From positions 39,623 through 103,622 of the forward strand of contig NZ_JARACP010000013.1 in assembly GCF_028765545.1 (NCBI RefSeq): DNA of 64,000 bases, written 5' to 3'. This document shows positions 18,745-29,030 of this stretch, one piece after another. The notes below the pieces were generated by a model. That model ran no database searches. It had not been told where the DNA came from and saw nothing but the letters and a program-made list of their open reading frames with translations. Both the position numbers and the translations under genes were made by a program. How positions within the stretch are numbered: the first letter of the stretch is position 1; every line of letters starts with the position of its first letter. The DNA is from Aliivibrio sp. S4MY1. GTDB taxonomy: Bacteria; Pseudomonadota; Gammaproteobacteria; Enterobacterales; Vibrionaceae.

Positions 18745-20820
18745 CTATAGATTTAAAGATCTTAATACTGCTTTTAATTGCTTTGCTCTTATTGGTTTTG
18801 AAACAAAATCATTCATTCCAGCATCAATGCATAACTTCTTTTCTTCACACAATGCATGACCTGTGATTGCAACTATTGGAATTATGGATCCTGTAGCTCG
18901 TATTTCTTTAGTTGCACTAATACCATCTTTTATTGGCATCGACACATCCATTAAAATGACATCATAGTTATTGTTATGATCAGACCATTCTTGAATTACT
19001 TCAACACCATTCTTAACCAAAGTAACTTGATGTCCTTGCCGTTCTAATAGTAACTTCATTACTGCTTGATTTGCTTTATTATCTTCAGCAACTAAAACGG
19101 ATAAATATTGTTTACTTATCTCTGGTATTAGTTCATTTATTGGAAGTTTTCTAGATATTGACGCAGCTTCTTTCAATGGCAACTTTACAGTAAAAGTACT
19201 TCCTTCGCCGATTAAGCTTTCAACTTCAATGGTACCATTCATCAATTCCGTAAGACGTTTTGTGATTGATAAACCTAAACCTGTCCCTCCAAATTGACGG
19301 GTAATTGAGCTATCTGCTTGTATGAAAGGCTTAAAAAGCTGCTCAGTAATATCTCGAGCAATACCTATTCCTGTGTCTTTAATTGAAAAGCAGATTAAAT
19401 TACCATCAAAAAGGCTGATATTTAAACAAACCGCCCCGTTGTTGGTGAATTTTACGGCATTTCCCACTAAGTTAAAGATGATTTGAGCGATGCGAGTTTG
19501 GTCAGCAATAACATTAACGGGCACACTTCGTGACACTGTCACAGTTAAATTTATACCTTTATCCTGAGCTATCACCTTGAAATAATCAATGGCACTATGA
19601 ATGGTTTTAATTAAATCAATTGGTTGCTCATCTAGAATAAAAGTTTCTGATTCAATTCTCGAAATATCTAATACATCACTAATTATTGTGAGAAGAAGCT
19701 GAGATGAAGTTTCCATTTGTTCAAGCCATTGTCTTTGCTCAAATGATAAATGGCTTCCACTAAATACATCTATCATACCTAGGATTGCATTCAGTGGTGT
19801 TCGGATCTCATGACTCATCATCGCTAAAAACTGAGATTTTGCTCTGTTAGCTTTCTCTGCTTCAACTTTTGCTTTATGTATTTCGGTTATGCGTTTTTTT
19901 CTAGCTGAAATGTCTTTTGCTGTACCTCGATAACCTGTAAGTACACCAAACTCATCATAATATGGCGTGCCACTCAAACTAAACCATACTTTATTATTCA
20001 ACTTTTCAGGACACCACTCTAATTCATTAAATGATTTATTATGATGCTTTGCTGCTAATATTTGCTTTCGAATCGATTCACTTTCAATTAAACCTAATAA
20101 GTTTTGCGAACTCATTTTAGTATCATTGATTTTTGTTCCTGCTAAATAACTGAAATTAAAGTTAATATCAGTTTCCCAGAACCAATCACCAACTGTATTA
20201 GCGAAGTCTTGAAAGCGTTGTTTACTTAAATGCAATGCTTTAGTTTTTATGTCAACAAGTGATTGAAGCCTGTGTTTGTAATCAATATCAATAACTGCCC
20301 GCTCAATAAGTGGTGTAAAACGTTGTAAGCTATTTTTAGTTGATGCTGAATATTCACCAAATCGACGACTGGTCAAAACAATAACAGCATGTCCTGATGA
20401 AGATTGAATTCCAGAAATTGCAACTGAAGAGAATTCAGTTTTAAGTTCAGGAGGAAGAGATGAAAATTCTTGGGTATTCTTAGGTTTAAAAAGAATAATA
20501 CTTTCGTTATGACAAGCTCGATAAAAAAGATCACTAAAAGAGCAAGTTAAGTCGTTAAAAATATCATCTGTTGAGGCAAGAACGGATAAGCATTTTTCAT
20601 CAGAGGAAGAAATAACAAACGCATTATCGAAATGGATAAACTTTTTAATAACGACAAGTAAACTATTAAAAATATCTTCTTTATTTTGAGCATCTGAAAT
20701 GGCCGATAAGCCATTTAATATAGCTTGGTTTTCTTTATAAAGATGAGATTCTCGTTCTTTACTTCGTTTTAACTCTAGCAATGCTTCCTGGAGTTGTTCT
20801 TTCTCTGCATGATCCTTCAC
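18745..20820 (-). CDS. Hybrid sensor histidine kinase, VpsS/NahK-like, partner of the FIST protein
   Basis: The 691-residue soluble protein has a short coiled coil, a GAF-like region (about 38-185), a PAS domain (about 205-310), a HisKA domain with phospho-acceptor His337 in MMSHEIRTPLN, an ATPase domain (NLVGNAVKFT, DTGIGI, GGTGLGLSI) and a C-terminal receiver with Asp625 in VILMDVSMP. It has no membrane segment. It starts with GTG nine bases after the FIST gene stop, so the two are co-translated. In V. cholerae the NosP-VpsS pair has this layout and signals through LuxU to quorum sensing and biofilm genes. The same role is inferred here. It contains a perfect matS site. Confidence 0.85.
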   Translation of the reverse strand: MKDHAEKEQLQEALLELKRSKERESHLYKENQAILNGLSAISDAQNKEDIFNSLLVVIKKFIHFDNAFVISSSDEKCLSVLASTDDIFNDLTCSFSDLFYRACHNESIILFKPKNTQEFSSLPPELKTEFSSVAISGIQSSSGHAVIVLTSRRFGEYSASTKNSLQRFTPLIERAVIDIDYKHRLQSLVDIKTKALHLSKQRFQDFANTVGDWFWETDINFNFSYLAGTKINDTKMSSQNLLGLIESESIRKQILAAKHHNKSFNELEWCPEKLNNKVWFSLSGTPYYDEFGVLTGYRGTAKDISARKKRITEIHKAKVEAEKANRAKSQFLAMMSHEIRTPLNAILGMIDVFSGSHLSFEQRQWLEQMETSSQLLLTIISDVLDISRIESETFILDEQPIDLIKTIHSAIDYFKVIAQDKGINLTVTVSRSVPVNVIADQTRIAQIIFNLVGNAVKFTNNGAVCLNISLFDGNLICFSIKDTGIGIARDITEQLFKPFIQADSSITRQFGGTGLGLSITKRLTELMNGTIEVESLIGEGSTFTVKLPLKEAASISRKLPINELIPEISKQYLSVLVAEDNKANQAVMKLLLERQGHQVTLVKNGVEVIQEWSDHNNNYDVILMDVSMPIKDGISATKEIRATGSIIPIVAITGHALCEEKKLCIDAGMNDFVSKPIRAKQLKAVLRSLNL
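19530..19542. other. matS site, perfect match
   Basis: GTGACACTGTCAC fits GTGACRNYGTCAC at every position. It is inside the kinase gene, about 1 kb to the right of dif. Confidence 0.85.
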
Positions 20821-20829
20821 TGAGTTGCC

Positions 20830-22014
20830 CTAATAATGAAATAAAACAGTAGAGACCATTAAATTACCGTGAGCATTCTCGCCACCAGTAAAACGTCCTT
20901 GCTCACCGAAAGTAAATGGGCATATATAAGGAGCGCCATGCATTGCCGAGTTAACTGAATGACAAACTGCATCCATAGATGTTTTTATATGCATCATTGA
21001 ACCGGCACAAAATATATTAATACCGCCAATTGGACTAAAGTTATCGTCATAGGAATTAATGGCCGAATTAATGACTCGCTGTGGTCGAGAAATAATTTGC
21101 TCTTCTCCACCGTACATCATAAAAATCTCCTCTCCTTCATTAATACTAGCAAAACATTCCATGCCTCCATCATGAGTAAATTTTACAGGATGGGCTAATT
21201 TGAAATATGGAACCGAATACATATAACCAGCAATTCTTCCTAAAGGAAATTGAGTCACTCTTTCTAGAAGGTTTGTTTTATCTCCAAGCCCCATTGGTAA
21301 TTCAGTCCACTGCTTATAAACATCAATAACTGGTTTATGATCAATTTCATAAATAATTCGATTATATGTTTTCGTTGCAATTCCCGATGTTGAAGAGCAA
21401 GCATATCCAGAGTGAAAGGAATAAGACACTTTACAGGAGGGGTAAAAAACAGATAATGAGATTCCCGAACTAAGCAATTCATCTTGGGTAAAGATACACC
21501 ACTTTCCCTGTACATTATTATCCGCAGCGGTTCCACCTATAAGAGGTATTGCCGTACCAAAATATTCATCTATTGCTGTAATTATTTTCTCTTCTTGTCC
21601 AGGTGTTGCATGGAGTAAAACCAATGCAGGTAATTCTCCTTCGCGACCACTATCCTTAATTGCTTTTTCTAATAATTGTTTTGTAAGCTGAGTGATCTCA
21701 TGATTGTTATCAAGTTTAGCAATACTTGTTCCATATCGTCCATGCTTTGAATCATAGAGTGCCCATAATGCAATTGAATAACACTCAAGAAATCCATGAT
21801 CAGTCATTACCCCTCGGCATGAGGTGCAACCATGAATTTTGGTATTAGGGAATCGCTTTTTTAACGTATTTATAATAAGGTGACTATCATGCTCTTCAGT
21901 GAAATAGCACAACAAAATATCAGGTTCGATAGGATGAACAAGTAAATTACTTAGACAGTATTCAATCGCTTTTCCTGAATTGTTATTCTGTGAATTTGTG
22001 CTAATTATCTTCAT
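20830..22014 (-). CDS. nosP: FIST-domain sensor protein, NosP-like
   Basis: This 394-residue soluble protein has FIST_N (about 25-215) and FIST_C (about 220-375) domains: LLCYFTEEHD, GCTSCRG, GGTAADN, and a C-terminal segment with TFGEQGRF and GNLMVSTVLF. FIST proteins bind small ligands. NosP members bind haem, sense nitric oxide and control a kinase encoded with them. The direct downstream kinase and the neighbouring cbb3 oxidase genes favour an NO or haem role. The ligand is inferred; the haem-binding residue cannot be picked out with certainty. GGAAGGA precedes the ATG. Confidence 0.8.
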   Translation of the reverse strand: MKIISTNSQNNNSGKAIEYCLSNLLVHPIEPDILLCYFTEEHDSHLIINTLKKRFPNTKIHGCTSCRGVMTDHGFLECYSIALWALYDSKHGRYGTSIAKLDNNHEITQLTKQLLEKAIKDSGREGELPALVLLHATPGQEEKIITAIDEYFGTAIPLIGGTAADNNVQGKWCIFTQDELLSSGISLSVFYPSCKVSYSFHSGYACSSTSGIATKTYNRIIYEIDHKPVIDVYKQWTELPMGLGDKTNLLERVTQFPLGRIAGYMYSVPYFKLAHPVKFTHDGGMECFASINEGEEIFMMYGGEEQIISRPQRVINSAINSYDDNFSPIGGINIFCAGSMMHIKTSMDAVCHSVNSAMHGAPYICPFTFGEQGRFTGGENAHGNLMVSTVLFHY

Positions 22015-22110
22015 AATCCTTCCAAATTGTTTTAGTTTTATTAAACAAACTCTAATTTATCATTGAATGGTTGATTTCCGCACACTTAAAGAATAACACA
22101 TTGAAAATTA

Positions 22111-22566
22111 TCATTTTATGGAATTAAAAATCACATTTATTTTTTGAGAGCTATTCGACACTTCTACATTCCATGCCATATCATTATGTTTACATTTTGG
22201 TACAAATACTGAATATATTTGTTTGTCATTTGGCTTATTCGAAGGCGTGAACTTTAACGTTCCCATATTCATCTTCACGCCCGTTGCTTCCATTTCCCAA
22301 GCCTCACTTAGACCTGAAACTAGGATACTGACTTCTGAATTTTGCAAGATAGGACGCTGTTTTACATCAATAATGACTTGATTATTATCGATATTAAAAG
22401 CACAAGACTTTTCAGTTATGTTACAAACAGTCGCATCTTGGTCATTTTTCACACTCTCCATCGGATCTTTGTAGGTAATTGTTCTCCAAGTAAATGCAGT
22501 AATTAATACTACCAACAAGAAAATAAGTTGAAATAAACGAGGACCTGTTAACTTTTCTACAGCCAT
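22111..22566 (-). CDS. Membrane-anchored hypothetical protein divergent from ccoN
   Basis: The 151-residue protein has one N-terminal membrane helix (about residues 12-30) and a periplasmic domain of about 115 residues with four cysteines (two in CNITEKSC, one in KSCAFN shared with it, one near FVPKCKHND). The C-terminal half looks like an immunoglobulin-like beta fold. I do not recognise a family. It is divergent from ccoN and upstream of nosP, a position occupied by a conserved hypothetical in other vibrios. The context suggests a link to the oxidase or its copper supply, but there is no direct evidence. Confidence 0.65.
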   Translation of the reverse strand: MAVEKLTGPRLFQLIFLLVVLITAFTWRTITYKDPMESVKNDQDATVCNITEKSCAFNIDNNQVIIDVKQRPILQNSEVSILVSGLSEAWEMEATGVKMNMGTLKFTPSNKPNDKQIYSVFVPKCKHNDMAWNVEVSNSSQKINVIFNSIK

Positions 22567-22768
22567 AGTTGAAAAAACCTGTGTTATCTAGTTCAAAAAA
22601 AATGAAAAAATGTTGCTTAACCGTAAAATTCCTATGGGCATCAACTATGATTCAATTTTGAAGTGAAGTATCATTAACGCCGAAAATGCCATTTTTGCAT
22701 TAAAAAAGGATATTTCAAAATAAAAAGGTCACAAATCTAATTATTAGAGATTGAATTTTGGATGGCAT

Positions 22769-22787
22769 TGCGAACAATTTGTTCGCA
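22769..22787. promoter_or_regulatory. Perfect 19-bp palindrome upstream of ccoN
   Basis: TGCGAACAATTTGTTCGCA is a perfect palindrome around its central base and ends 48 bp before the ccoN start. A possible promoter TTGAAT (22751-22756)/AACAAT (22773-22778) would place the -10 inside it, which fits a repressor operator. It does not match FNR, ArcA or LexA sites, and no FNR box was found before ccoN. Confidence 0.55.
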
Positions 22788-22835
22788 CTATGGAAAGTAA
22801 AGTGTAGTTAATAATAAAAGTGGAAGCATGCAATT

Positions 22836-24266
22836 ATGAGCCAAGTACAGCAGCATGAACAAAACTACAACTATACCGTTGTTCGCCAATTCTCTTTAGT
22901 AACCATACTATGGGGTATTGTTGGCATGGGTGTAGGTGTACTAATTGCCGCTCAGTTAGTTTGGCCGCAACTTAATTTTGACACACCATGGCTTACGTAT
23001 AGTCGTCTGCGTCCTCTGCATACCAATGCAGTAATTTTCGCATTCGGCACAAGTGCCCTTTTTGCAACATCTTATTATGTTGTTCAGCGTACTTGTCAAA
23101 CACGTTTGTTTGGTGGTCCATTAGTTGCGTTCACCTTCTGGGGTTGGCAAGCAATTATTCTAGCAGCAGCAATTTCATTGCCTCTAGGTATTACATCAGG
23201 AAAAGAATACGCAGAATTAGAGTGGCCGATTGATATCGCAATTACTCTGGTTTGGGTTGCGTATGCTATCGTTTTCTTTGGAACCCTGTTTAAGCGTAAG
23301 ACATCCCACATCTACGTTGCAAACTGGTTCTTTGGAGCCTTCATTTTAACCGTTGCCGTTCTTCATATTGTGAATAGCCTTGCTGTTCCTGTATCTATGA
23401 CTAAATCGTATTCGATTTATTCTGGTGCTGTTGATGCGATGGTACAATGGTGGTACGGCCACAACGCAGTTGGTTTCCTATTAACTGCAGGCTTCCTTGG
23501 TATGATGTATTATTTCGTACCAAAACAAGCAGAGCGTCCAGTTTATTCATACCGTTTATCTATTGTTCACTTTTGGGCTCTAGTATCACTTTATATCTGG
23601 GCCGGCCCTCACCATTTACATTATACAGCACTGCCTGACTGGACTCAGTCACTAGGTATGGTAATGTCACTAGTTCTATTTGCTCCATCTTGGGGCGGTA
23701 TGATTAATGGTATTATGACGCTGTCTGGTGCTTGGCATAAACTTCGTTATGACCCAATTCTTCGCTTCTTAATTGTTTCTTTGTCTTTCTACGGTATGTC
23801 TACCTTTGAAGGCCCTATGATGGCAATTAAATCAGTAAATGCCCTATCTCACTACACTGACTGGACAATTGGTCACGTACACTCTGGTGCATTAGGTTGG
23901 GTTGCAATGGTATCAATTGGTTCTCTATACCACTTAATTCCTAAGCTATTCGGTCAAGAGCGTATGTACTCTGTATCACTAATCAATGTTCACTTCTGGT
24001 TAGCGACTATCGGTACGGTTCTTTACATTGTGGCAATGTGGATTTCTGGTGTTATGCAAGGTCTAATGTGGCGCGCAGTAAATGCAGATGGCACATTAAC
24101 ATACAGCTTTGTTGAGTCATTAGAAGCCTCTTACCCATTCTATTTTGTTCGCTTCTTAGGTGGATTTATCTTCTTATCAGGAATGTTCTTACTTGCATAT
24201 AATACATACAAGACCGTTACTGCTCCGAAGAACAGCCTAAAAGCTATTCCTCAACCAGCTCAATAA
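22836..24266 (+). CDS. ccoN: Cytochrome c oxidase cbb3-type, subunit I
   Basis: CcoN is the catalytic subunit of the high-affinity proton-pumping oxidase, carrying haem b, haem b3 and CuB in the inner membrane. It has 476 residues with about twelve membrane helices. Ligand histidines are visible in [19 protein letters not shown], the AGPHHLHYT pair (CuB) and [15 protein letters not shown] precedes the start. It begins the ccoNOQP operon: ccoO starts 12 bp after its stop. Confidence 0.97.
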   Translation: MSQVQQHEQNYNYTVVRQFSLVTILWGIVGMGVGVLIAAQLVWPQLNFDTPWLTYSRLRPLHTNAVIFAFGTSALFATSYYVVQRTCQTRLFGGPLVAFTFWGWQAIILAAAISLPLGITSGKEYAELEWPIDIAITLVWVAYAIVFFGTLFKRKTSHIYVANWFFGAFILTVAVLHIVNSLAVPVSMTKSYSIYSGAVDAMVQWWYGHNAVGFLLTAGFLGMMYYFVPKQAERPVYSYRLSIVHFWALVSLYIWAGPHHLHYTALPDWTQSLGMVMSLVLFAPSWGGMINGIMTLSGAWHKLRYDPILRFLIVSLSFYGMSTFEGPMMAIKSVNALSHYTDWTIGHVHSGALGWVAMVSIGSLYHLIPKLFGQERMYSVSLINVHFWLATIGTVLYIVAMWISGVMQGLMWRAVNADGTLTYSFVESLEASYPFYFVRFLGGFIFLSGMFLLAYNTYKTVTAPKNSLKAIPQPAQ

Positions 24267-24278
24267 GGAGGCTATGTT

Positions 24279-24890
24279 ATGAGTTCTAATCGTCATGAAA
24301 TCATAGAAAAAAACGTTGGCCTTCTTGCGGTTCTTATCGTTGTTGCTATTAGTTTCGGTGCGTTAGTTGAGATCACTCCTCTAATTTTCCAAAAACAAAC
24401 AACTGAACCAGTAGAAAACTTACGTGTTTATACACCATTAGAAATGGAAGGCCGTGACATTTATATCCGTGAAGGTTGTAGTGTTTGTCATAGCCAAATG
24501 ATCCGCCCGTTCCGTGCTGAAACAGAACGTTACGGACATTATTCTGTTGCTGGTGAAAGTGTTTGGGAGCACCCATTCTTATGGGGTTCAAAACGTACAG
24601 GTCCTGATCTAGCTCGTGTTGGTGAGCGTTATTCTGATGAATGGCACCGTGTTCACCTAATCAACCCTCGTGATGTGGTTCCTGAATCAAATATGCCTGG
24701 CTTCCCTTGGTTGGAAGACAACGTGTTAGATGGTGAATTGACATCGCAAAAAATTGCTATTTTCCGTAACAACTTTGGTGTTCCATACACTGAAGAAGAC
24801 GTAAAGAATGCGGCTGATGCGGTTAAAGGTAAGACTGAGATGGATGCGCTTATTGCTTATCTTCAATCACTTGGTCATGCAATGAAGTAA
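24279..24890 (+). CDS. ccoO: Cytochrome c oxidase cbb3-type, subunit II (monohaem cytochrome c)
   Basis: CcoO delivers electrons to CcoN. It has 203 residues, one N-terminal membrane helix (about 13-32) and a periplasmic domain with a single haem c motif CSVCH at residues 67-71. The axial methionine is probably in [16 protein letters not shown] lies upstream of the start. The ten-base gap to ccoQ fits a tight operon. Confidence 0.97.
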   Translation: MSSNRHEIIEKNVGLLAVLIVVAISFGALVEITPLIFQKQTTEPVENLRVYTPLEMEGRDIYIREGCSVCHSQMIRPFRAETERYGHYSVAGESVWEHPFLWGSKRTGPDLARVGERYSDEWHRVHLINPRDVVPESNMPGFPWLEDNVLDGELTSQKIAIFRNNFGVPYTEEDVKNAADAVKGKTEMDALIAYLQSLGHAMK

Positions 24891-24900
24891 GGAGGTCCCT

Positions 24901-25083
24901 ATGGACGCTGGAACTATTCATGCAATTTGGACAGTTATTCTGTTTTTAAGCATGGTAGGTATTATTTTTTGGGCTTACAGTAAAAAGCAAAAGGCTCGCT
25001 TCGATGAAGCCGCTAACTTGGTTTTTGCTGATGAACAAGAAGATACTTCAAGCCAAAACAAGACAGGAGTTGATAAACAATGA
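24901..25083 (+). CDS. ccoQ: cbb3 oxidase small subunit CcoQ
   Basis: The 60-residue protein has one membrane helix (about 8-26) followed by the basic segment SKKQKARFDEAAN, typical of CcoQ, which stabilises the oxidase complex. AAGGAGG lies upstream. The stop codon overlaps the ccoP start in ATGA, so ccoP is translationally coupled. Confidence 0.9.
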   Translation: MDAGTIHAIWTVILFLSMVGIIFWAYSKKQKARFDEAANLVFADEQEDTSSQNKTGVDKQ

Positions 25084-26051
25084 GTACTTTTTGGAGTCTC
25101 TGGATAAGTATCATTACTATTGGTACATTAATTGGTTGTGGTTTACTGCTTCGTTTCTGCTTGAAAAATACAACAGGAATTGAAGAAGGTGAAGACATGG
25201 GTCATGAATACGATGGTATTCGAGAGATCAATAATCCACTGCCAAAATGGTGGACTTACATGTTTTTAGCTACAATCGTCTTCTCTATCGTTTATCTAAT
25301 CCTTTACCCTGGATTAGGTAACTTTAAAGGCGTTTTAGGCTGGACAAGTTCAGACCAAACGGTTCGTACGGTTGAAGAATCACACACATCGATTGAGCGT
25401 TCTCATAAAGAGAAAACACTTGACCAATTTGCTCGTGAATTAGATGACGCAAATACGAATTTTGGCGAAACATTCTCAAAACTTGCATATAAGCCGGGGA
25501 CATCAGAGTTCCGTGCTATTACTGATATCGCAAATGACGAAGAAGCACTAAAAGTAGGTCAGCGTTTGTTCCTACAAAACTGTTCTCAATGTCATGCATC
25601 AGATGCAAGAGGCATGATTGGCTTCCCTAATTTAACCGATAACGCATGGTTATATGGTGGTGAGCCAGAAGCAATCAAAACAACCATCATGAATGGTCGT
25701 ATTGGTAACATGCCAGCTTGGGGTGACGCTTTAGGCGCCGACGGCGTTAAAGAAGTTGTTAGCTATACACTTGCCCTATCGGGTCGTAAAGTTAACGCGA
25801 AAGAAGCCGCAGCAGGCAAACAACGCTTCATCGTTTGTGCTGCATGTCATGGTACTGATGGTAAAGGTAACCCTGCGTTGGGCGCACCAGATCTAACTGA
25901 TAATGATTGGTTATTTGGAGATTCACGCGCAGCAGTTACTGAATCAGTAGCAAATGGCCGCCAAGGTGTTATGCCTGCATGGAAAGACGTATTAGGTGAA
26001 GAAAAAGTACAACTTATTTCAGCCTACGTCTGGAGCCTAAGCAACAAATAA
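25080..26051 (+). CDS. ccoP: cbb3 oxidase dihaem subunit CcoP
   Basis: CcoP passes electrons from soluble cytochrome c to CcoO. The 323 residues include two N-terminal membrane helices with a conserved NNPLPKWW segment between them. Two haem c motifs follow: CSQCH (168-172) and CAACH (253-257). Axial methionines are likely in GNMPAWG and GVMPAWK. It ends the operon; a terminator follows. Confidence 0.96.
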   Translation: MSTFWSLWISIITIGTLIGCGLLLRFCLKNTTGIEEGEDMGHEYDGIREINNPLPKWWTYMFLATIVFSIVYLILYPGLGNFKGVLGWTSSDQTVRTVEESHTSIERSHKEKTLDQFARELDDANTNFGETFSKLAYKPGTSEFRAITDIANDEEALKVGQRLFLQNCSQCHASDARGMIGFPNLTDNAWLYGGEPEAIKTTIMNGRIGNMPAWGDALGADGVKEVVSYTLALSGRKVNAKEAAAGKQRFIVCAACHGTDGKGNPALGAPDLTDNDWLFGDSRAAVTESVANGRQGVMPAWKDVLGEEKVQLISAYVWSLSNK

Positions 26052-26061
26052 TAAATATAAT

Positions 26062-26088
26062 AGCCCCTGCATGTACAGGGGCTTTTTT
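26062..26088 (+). terminator. Terminator after ccoP
   Basis: AGCCCCTG (26062-26069) pairs with CAGGGGCT (26076-26083), followed by six T. It may allow oxidase subunits to be made in excess of assembly factors. Confidence 0.9.
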
Positions 26089-26153
26089 CGCTCTTATATT
26101 AAAAATATTACATATAAAGCGCTAATAGCTCGACTTTAATAGGAATCATTACT

Positions 26154-26633
26154 ATGTCTCAGCCTTGGTATAAGCAGTTTTGGCCTTGGTTTCTCATCAT
26201 CCTTCCAGGTACCGTTGTTGTTGCTTGTATATCAACTTACATTTTATTTGTAGAGCACGATGTTGATCTCGTCGCAGAAGATTATTACAAGAAAGGTAAA
26301 GCAATCAACGTCGATCTTTCAAAAATCAAAGTGGCTCAAGAGTTATCTATATTTGCCAAAGTACGTAGTGTAGATAAGACAATTGAGATCCAACTTGATA
26401 AAGGTAAACTGGAGCATAATCCAGCAATAAAAGCTATCTTCACTCATAGAACGCTTCCCAATCACGACTTTTCGCAAGTATTAACATCAGATGCGAAAGG
26501 TATTTATCGCCTTCAATTAGATGAACCATTAAATGGCCCTTGGTTTATCGAATTGCTCCCACATGACAGCGCATGGATGGTCCAAGGACGCACAAATTTC
26601 CCGAGTGAAGATTTTTTCCCTTTAGGTAAGTAG
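26154..26633 (+). CDS. fixH: FixH-family cbb3 oxidase assembly protein
   Basis: The 159 residues have an N-terminal membrane helix (about 10-33) followed by VEHDVDLVAEDYYKKG, the characteristic FixH segment, and a periplasmic domain. FixH/CcoH is needed for stable assembly of the cbb3 complex. It comes before the copper pump ccoI (18 bp gap), as in other cbb3 assembly clusters. The usual ccoG gene, an iron-sulfur protein often found beside it, is absent here. Confidence 0.88.
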   Translation: MSQPWYKQFWPWFLIILPGTVVVACISTYILFVEHDVDLVAEDYYKKGKAINVDLSKIKVAQELSIFAKVRSVDKTIEIQLDKGKLEHNPAIKAIFTHRTLPNHDFSQVLTSDAKGIYRLQLDEPLNGPWFIELLPHDSAWMVQGRTNFPSEDFFPLGK

Positions 26634-26651
26634 ATTAGGTAAATAAACCAT

Positions 26652-29030
26652 ATGTCGAAGGATTGTTACCACTGCAGTGAGCCTGTTCCATTAGGCTCAC
26701 ATTTTCAAGTTGATATTTTAGGTGAAACTCGTGATATGTGTTGCCCAGGCTGTGAATCAGTAGCGCAAACTATCGTTGAAAATGGCCTTTCTTCTTATTA
26801 TCAATATCGTACGGCCCCTGCCGATAAAGCAGATTTAATCCCTGAGCAGTTAAAAGCATTAGCTCATTATGATCATAATGAAATTCAAAAAGAGTTTATT
26901 CGAACGAATGATAACCATAAAGAAGTGACATTGTCACTTGATGGTGTATCTTGTGCTGCCTGTGCTTGGCTCATTGAAAAACAACTTGCCAACGCACAAG
27001 GTATACACCAAATAAAAGTAAATACCTCTACTCATAGAGCATTATTAAGTTGGAACCCAGAAGAAACCAAATTAAGCACCCTGCTTACTCTTATTCATCA
27101 ACTTGGTTACAAAGCAGCCCCTTTTGAAGCCGATAAACAAGAAGAAGAATATCACCACTCAATGAAGCAATACTTATATCGTTTAGGTATTGCGGGACTA
27201 GCAACCATGCAAGTGATGATGCTTGCTGTTGCATTATACTTAGAAGTCTTTGGTGATCTCGATGCGGAATTCAGAAACTATCTTCGATACGTGAGCTTAG
27301 TTTTTGCAACACCTGTAATGCTTTACTCTGCTTTGCCATTTTATATGAATGCATGGCGAAGCTTAAAAGCTAAAACACTAGGAATGGATGTTCCCGTTTC
27401 TATCGCGATGTTATTTGCTTATTTCGCAAGTGTTGTTGCTACCGTAACTGAATCAGGTGAAGTATTTTTTGAATCAGTTGCTATGTTTACCTTTTTCTTA
27501 TTATTAGGCCGATTTCTTGAAATGCGTGCTCGCCGCAAAGCAGCAGCTATTACAGGAAACTTGCTCAAACTTATCCCCGTAATGGCAACATTAACTTCAG
27601 GAAAGAAAGTACCCGCGCGCACACTTGATGTTGATGACACTGTTATTGTCCCTCCAGGTGAACATCTGCCAGCAGATGGTATTGTTATCGCAGGTTACAG
27701 CGCTATTGACGAATCAATGTTTACTGGAGAGTCGATGCCTGTTGCTAAAAAGGAAACTGATCCGGTTTATGCTGGCACCATTAATGGTGATGGTAACTTA
27801 ACCATTAAGGTAACAAAAACCAAAGCCAATTCTTTAATATCAAACATAGTTAAACTTCAAGATGAAGCGCAGATGTCTAAACCTAAAGTCGCTGAAATTG
27901 CTGACTTGGTAGCTCGTTATTTTGTAGCAGGTATCTTAATTATCTCCGCCTTCACTTGGTTTTATTGGCATGAAACAAAACCAGATGACGCTTTTTGGAT
28001 CATGTTATCTGTACTTGTTGCGACTTGTCCTTGTGCCTTATCATTAGCAACACCAACAGCAATCACCTGTTCAACCTCTCGATTGGCACAGCTTGGTTTA
28101 ATGCTTCGTCGTGGCCATGTTTTAGAAACACTGTGCAAAGTTAATCGTTTGGTTATCGATAAAACCGGAACATTAACCGAAGGAAACATTCAATTAACTC
28201 AAGTTCATTCCTTTACTAATATGTCAGAAGAAAGCGTAAAAACAATAGCGGCTGAAATGGAGTCGTTTGCAAATCACCCTATTGCTCGAGCTTTCTCACA
28301 ATACAGAGATGTAACTCAAACACACTTTGATCGAGTTGAAAATATCATAGGCTCTGGTTTGCAAGGGTATATTGGTAACGATGAGTGGAAAATTGGTCAT
28401 AAAGCCTTTGCTGCACAAGATTGCCAGTTAGAAAATCATCATGATTACCAAGTGTGGTTATCTAAAAATGGACAAGCGGTTGCTGCCTTTTCTTTAGATG
28501 ACCCAATACGTCAAGAAAGCAAAGCATTAATTCAATCACTGCATCATTTAGGCATCAAAGTGACTATGTTAACTGGCGATAGTAGCTCATCGGTTGAAAA
28601 AGTAGCTAATGCCTTGGATATAGATGAGGTTATTTCTGGGGCAACACCTCAAGGGAAATTAAATTATTTAAAATCATTACCAAAAAGTGAAGTCAGTTTG
28701 ATGGTTGGCGATGGTATAAATGATGCTCCTACTCTTGCTGGTGCTCACCTCTCTATAGCAATGGGATCTGGAACTGATGTTGCTAAAGCCTCAGCAGATA
28801 TGATCCTTCTGGGTGATAATCTTTCTCGACTTATTGAAGCGCGAGAACTTGCGATGAAAACTCGTAAAATTATCCGCGAAAACTTAGCGTGGGCTTTAGG
28901 TTATAATGCCATTATATTACCACTGGCTGTCATGGGTTTAGTTGCACCTTACATTGCTGTAGTAGGAATGTCGGGAAGCTCTATTATTGTTGTTTCCAAC
29001 TCTCTCAGGTTATTAAAAGAAAATGGCTAG
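26652..29030 (+). CDS. ccoI: Copper-exporting P1B-type ATPase CcoI
   Basis: CcoI pumps copper across the inner membrane for the oxidase CuB centre. The 792 residues start with a cysteine-rich segment (CYHCSEP, CCPGC), then an HMA domain with SCAACAW. Eight membrane helices follow, with the metal-binding CPC at 459-461. The P-type motifs are TGES, DKTGT (phosphorylated Asp503) and VGDGINDAP. It overlaps ccoS by eight bases. A perfect matS site lies in the 5' part of the gene. Confidence 0.94.
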   Translation: MSKDCYHCSEPVPLGSHFQVDILGETRDMCCPGCESVAQTIVENGLSSYYQYRTAPADKADLIPEQLKALAHYDHNEIQKEFIRTNDNHKEVTLSLDGVSCAACAWLIEKQLANAQGIHQIKVNTSTHRALLSWNPEETKLSTLLTLIHQLGYKAAPFEADKQEEEYHHSMKQYLYRLGIAGLATMQVMMLAVALYLEVFGDLDAEFRNYLRYVSLVFATPVMLYSALPFYMNAWRSLKAKTLGMDVPVSIAMLFAYFASVVATVTESGEVFFESVAMFTFFLLLGRFLEMRARRKAAAITGNLLKLIPVMATLTSGKKVPARTLDVDDTVIVPPGEHLPADGIVIAGYSAIDESMFTGESMPVAKKETDPVYAGTINGDGNLTIKVTKTKANSLISNIVKLQDEAQMSKPKVAEIADLVARYFVAGILIISAFTWFYWHETKPDDAFWIMLSVLVATCPCALSLATPTAITCSTSRLAQLGLMLRRGHVLETLCKVNRLVIDKTGTLTEGNIQLTQVHSFTNMSEESVKTIAAEMESFANHPIARAFSQYRDVTQTHFDRVENIIGSGLQGYIGNDEWKIGHKAFAAQDCQLENHHDYQVWLSKNGQAVAAFSLDDPIRQESKALIQSLHHLGIKVTMLTGDSSSSVEKVANALDIDEVISGATPQGKLNYLKSLPKSEVSLMVGDGINDAPTLAGAHLSIAMGSGTDVAKASADMILLGDNLSRLIEARELAMKTRKIIRENLAWALGYNAIILPLAVMGLVAPYIAVVGMSGSSIIVVSNSLRLLKENG
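26925..26937. other. matS site, perfect match
   Basis: GTGACATTGTCAC fits GTGACRNYGTCAC exactly and lies inside ccoI. Confidence 0.85.
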
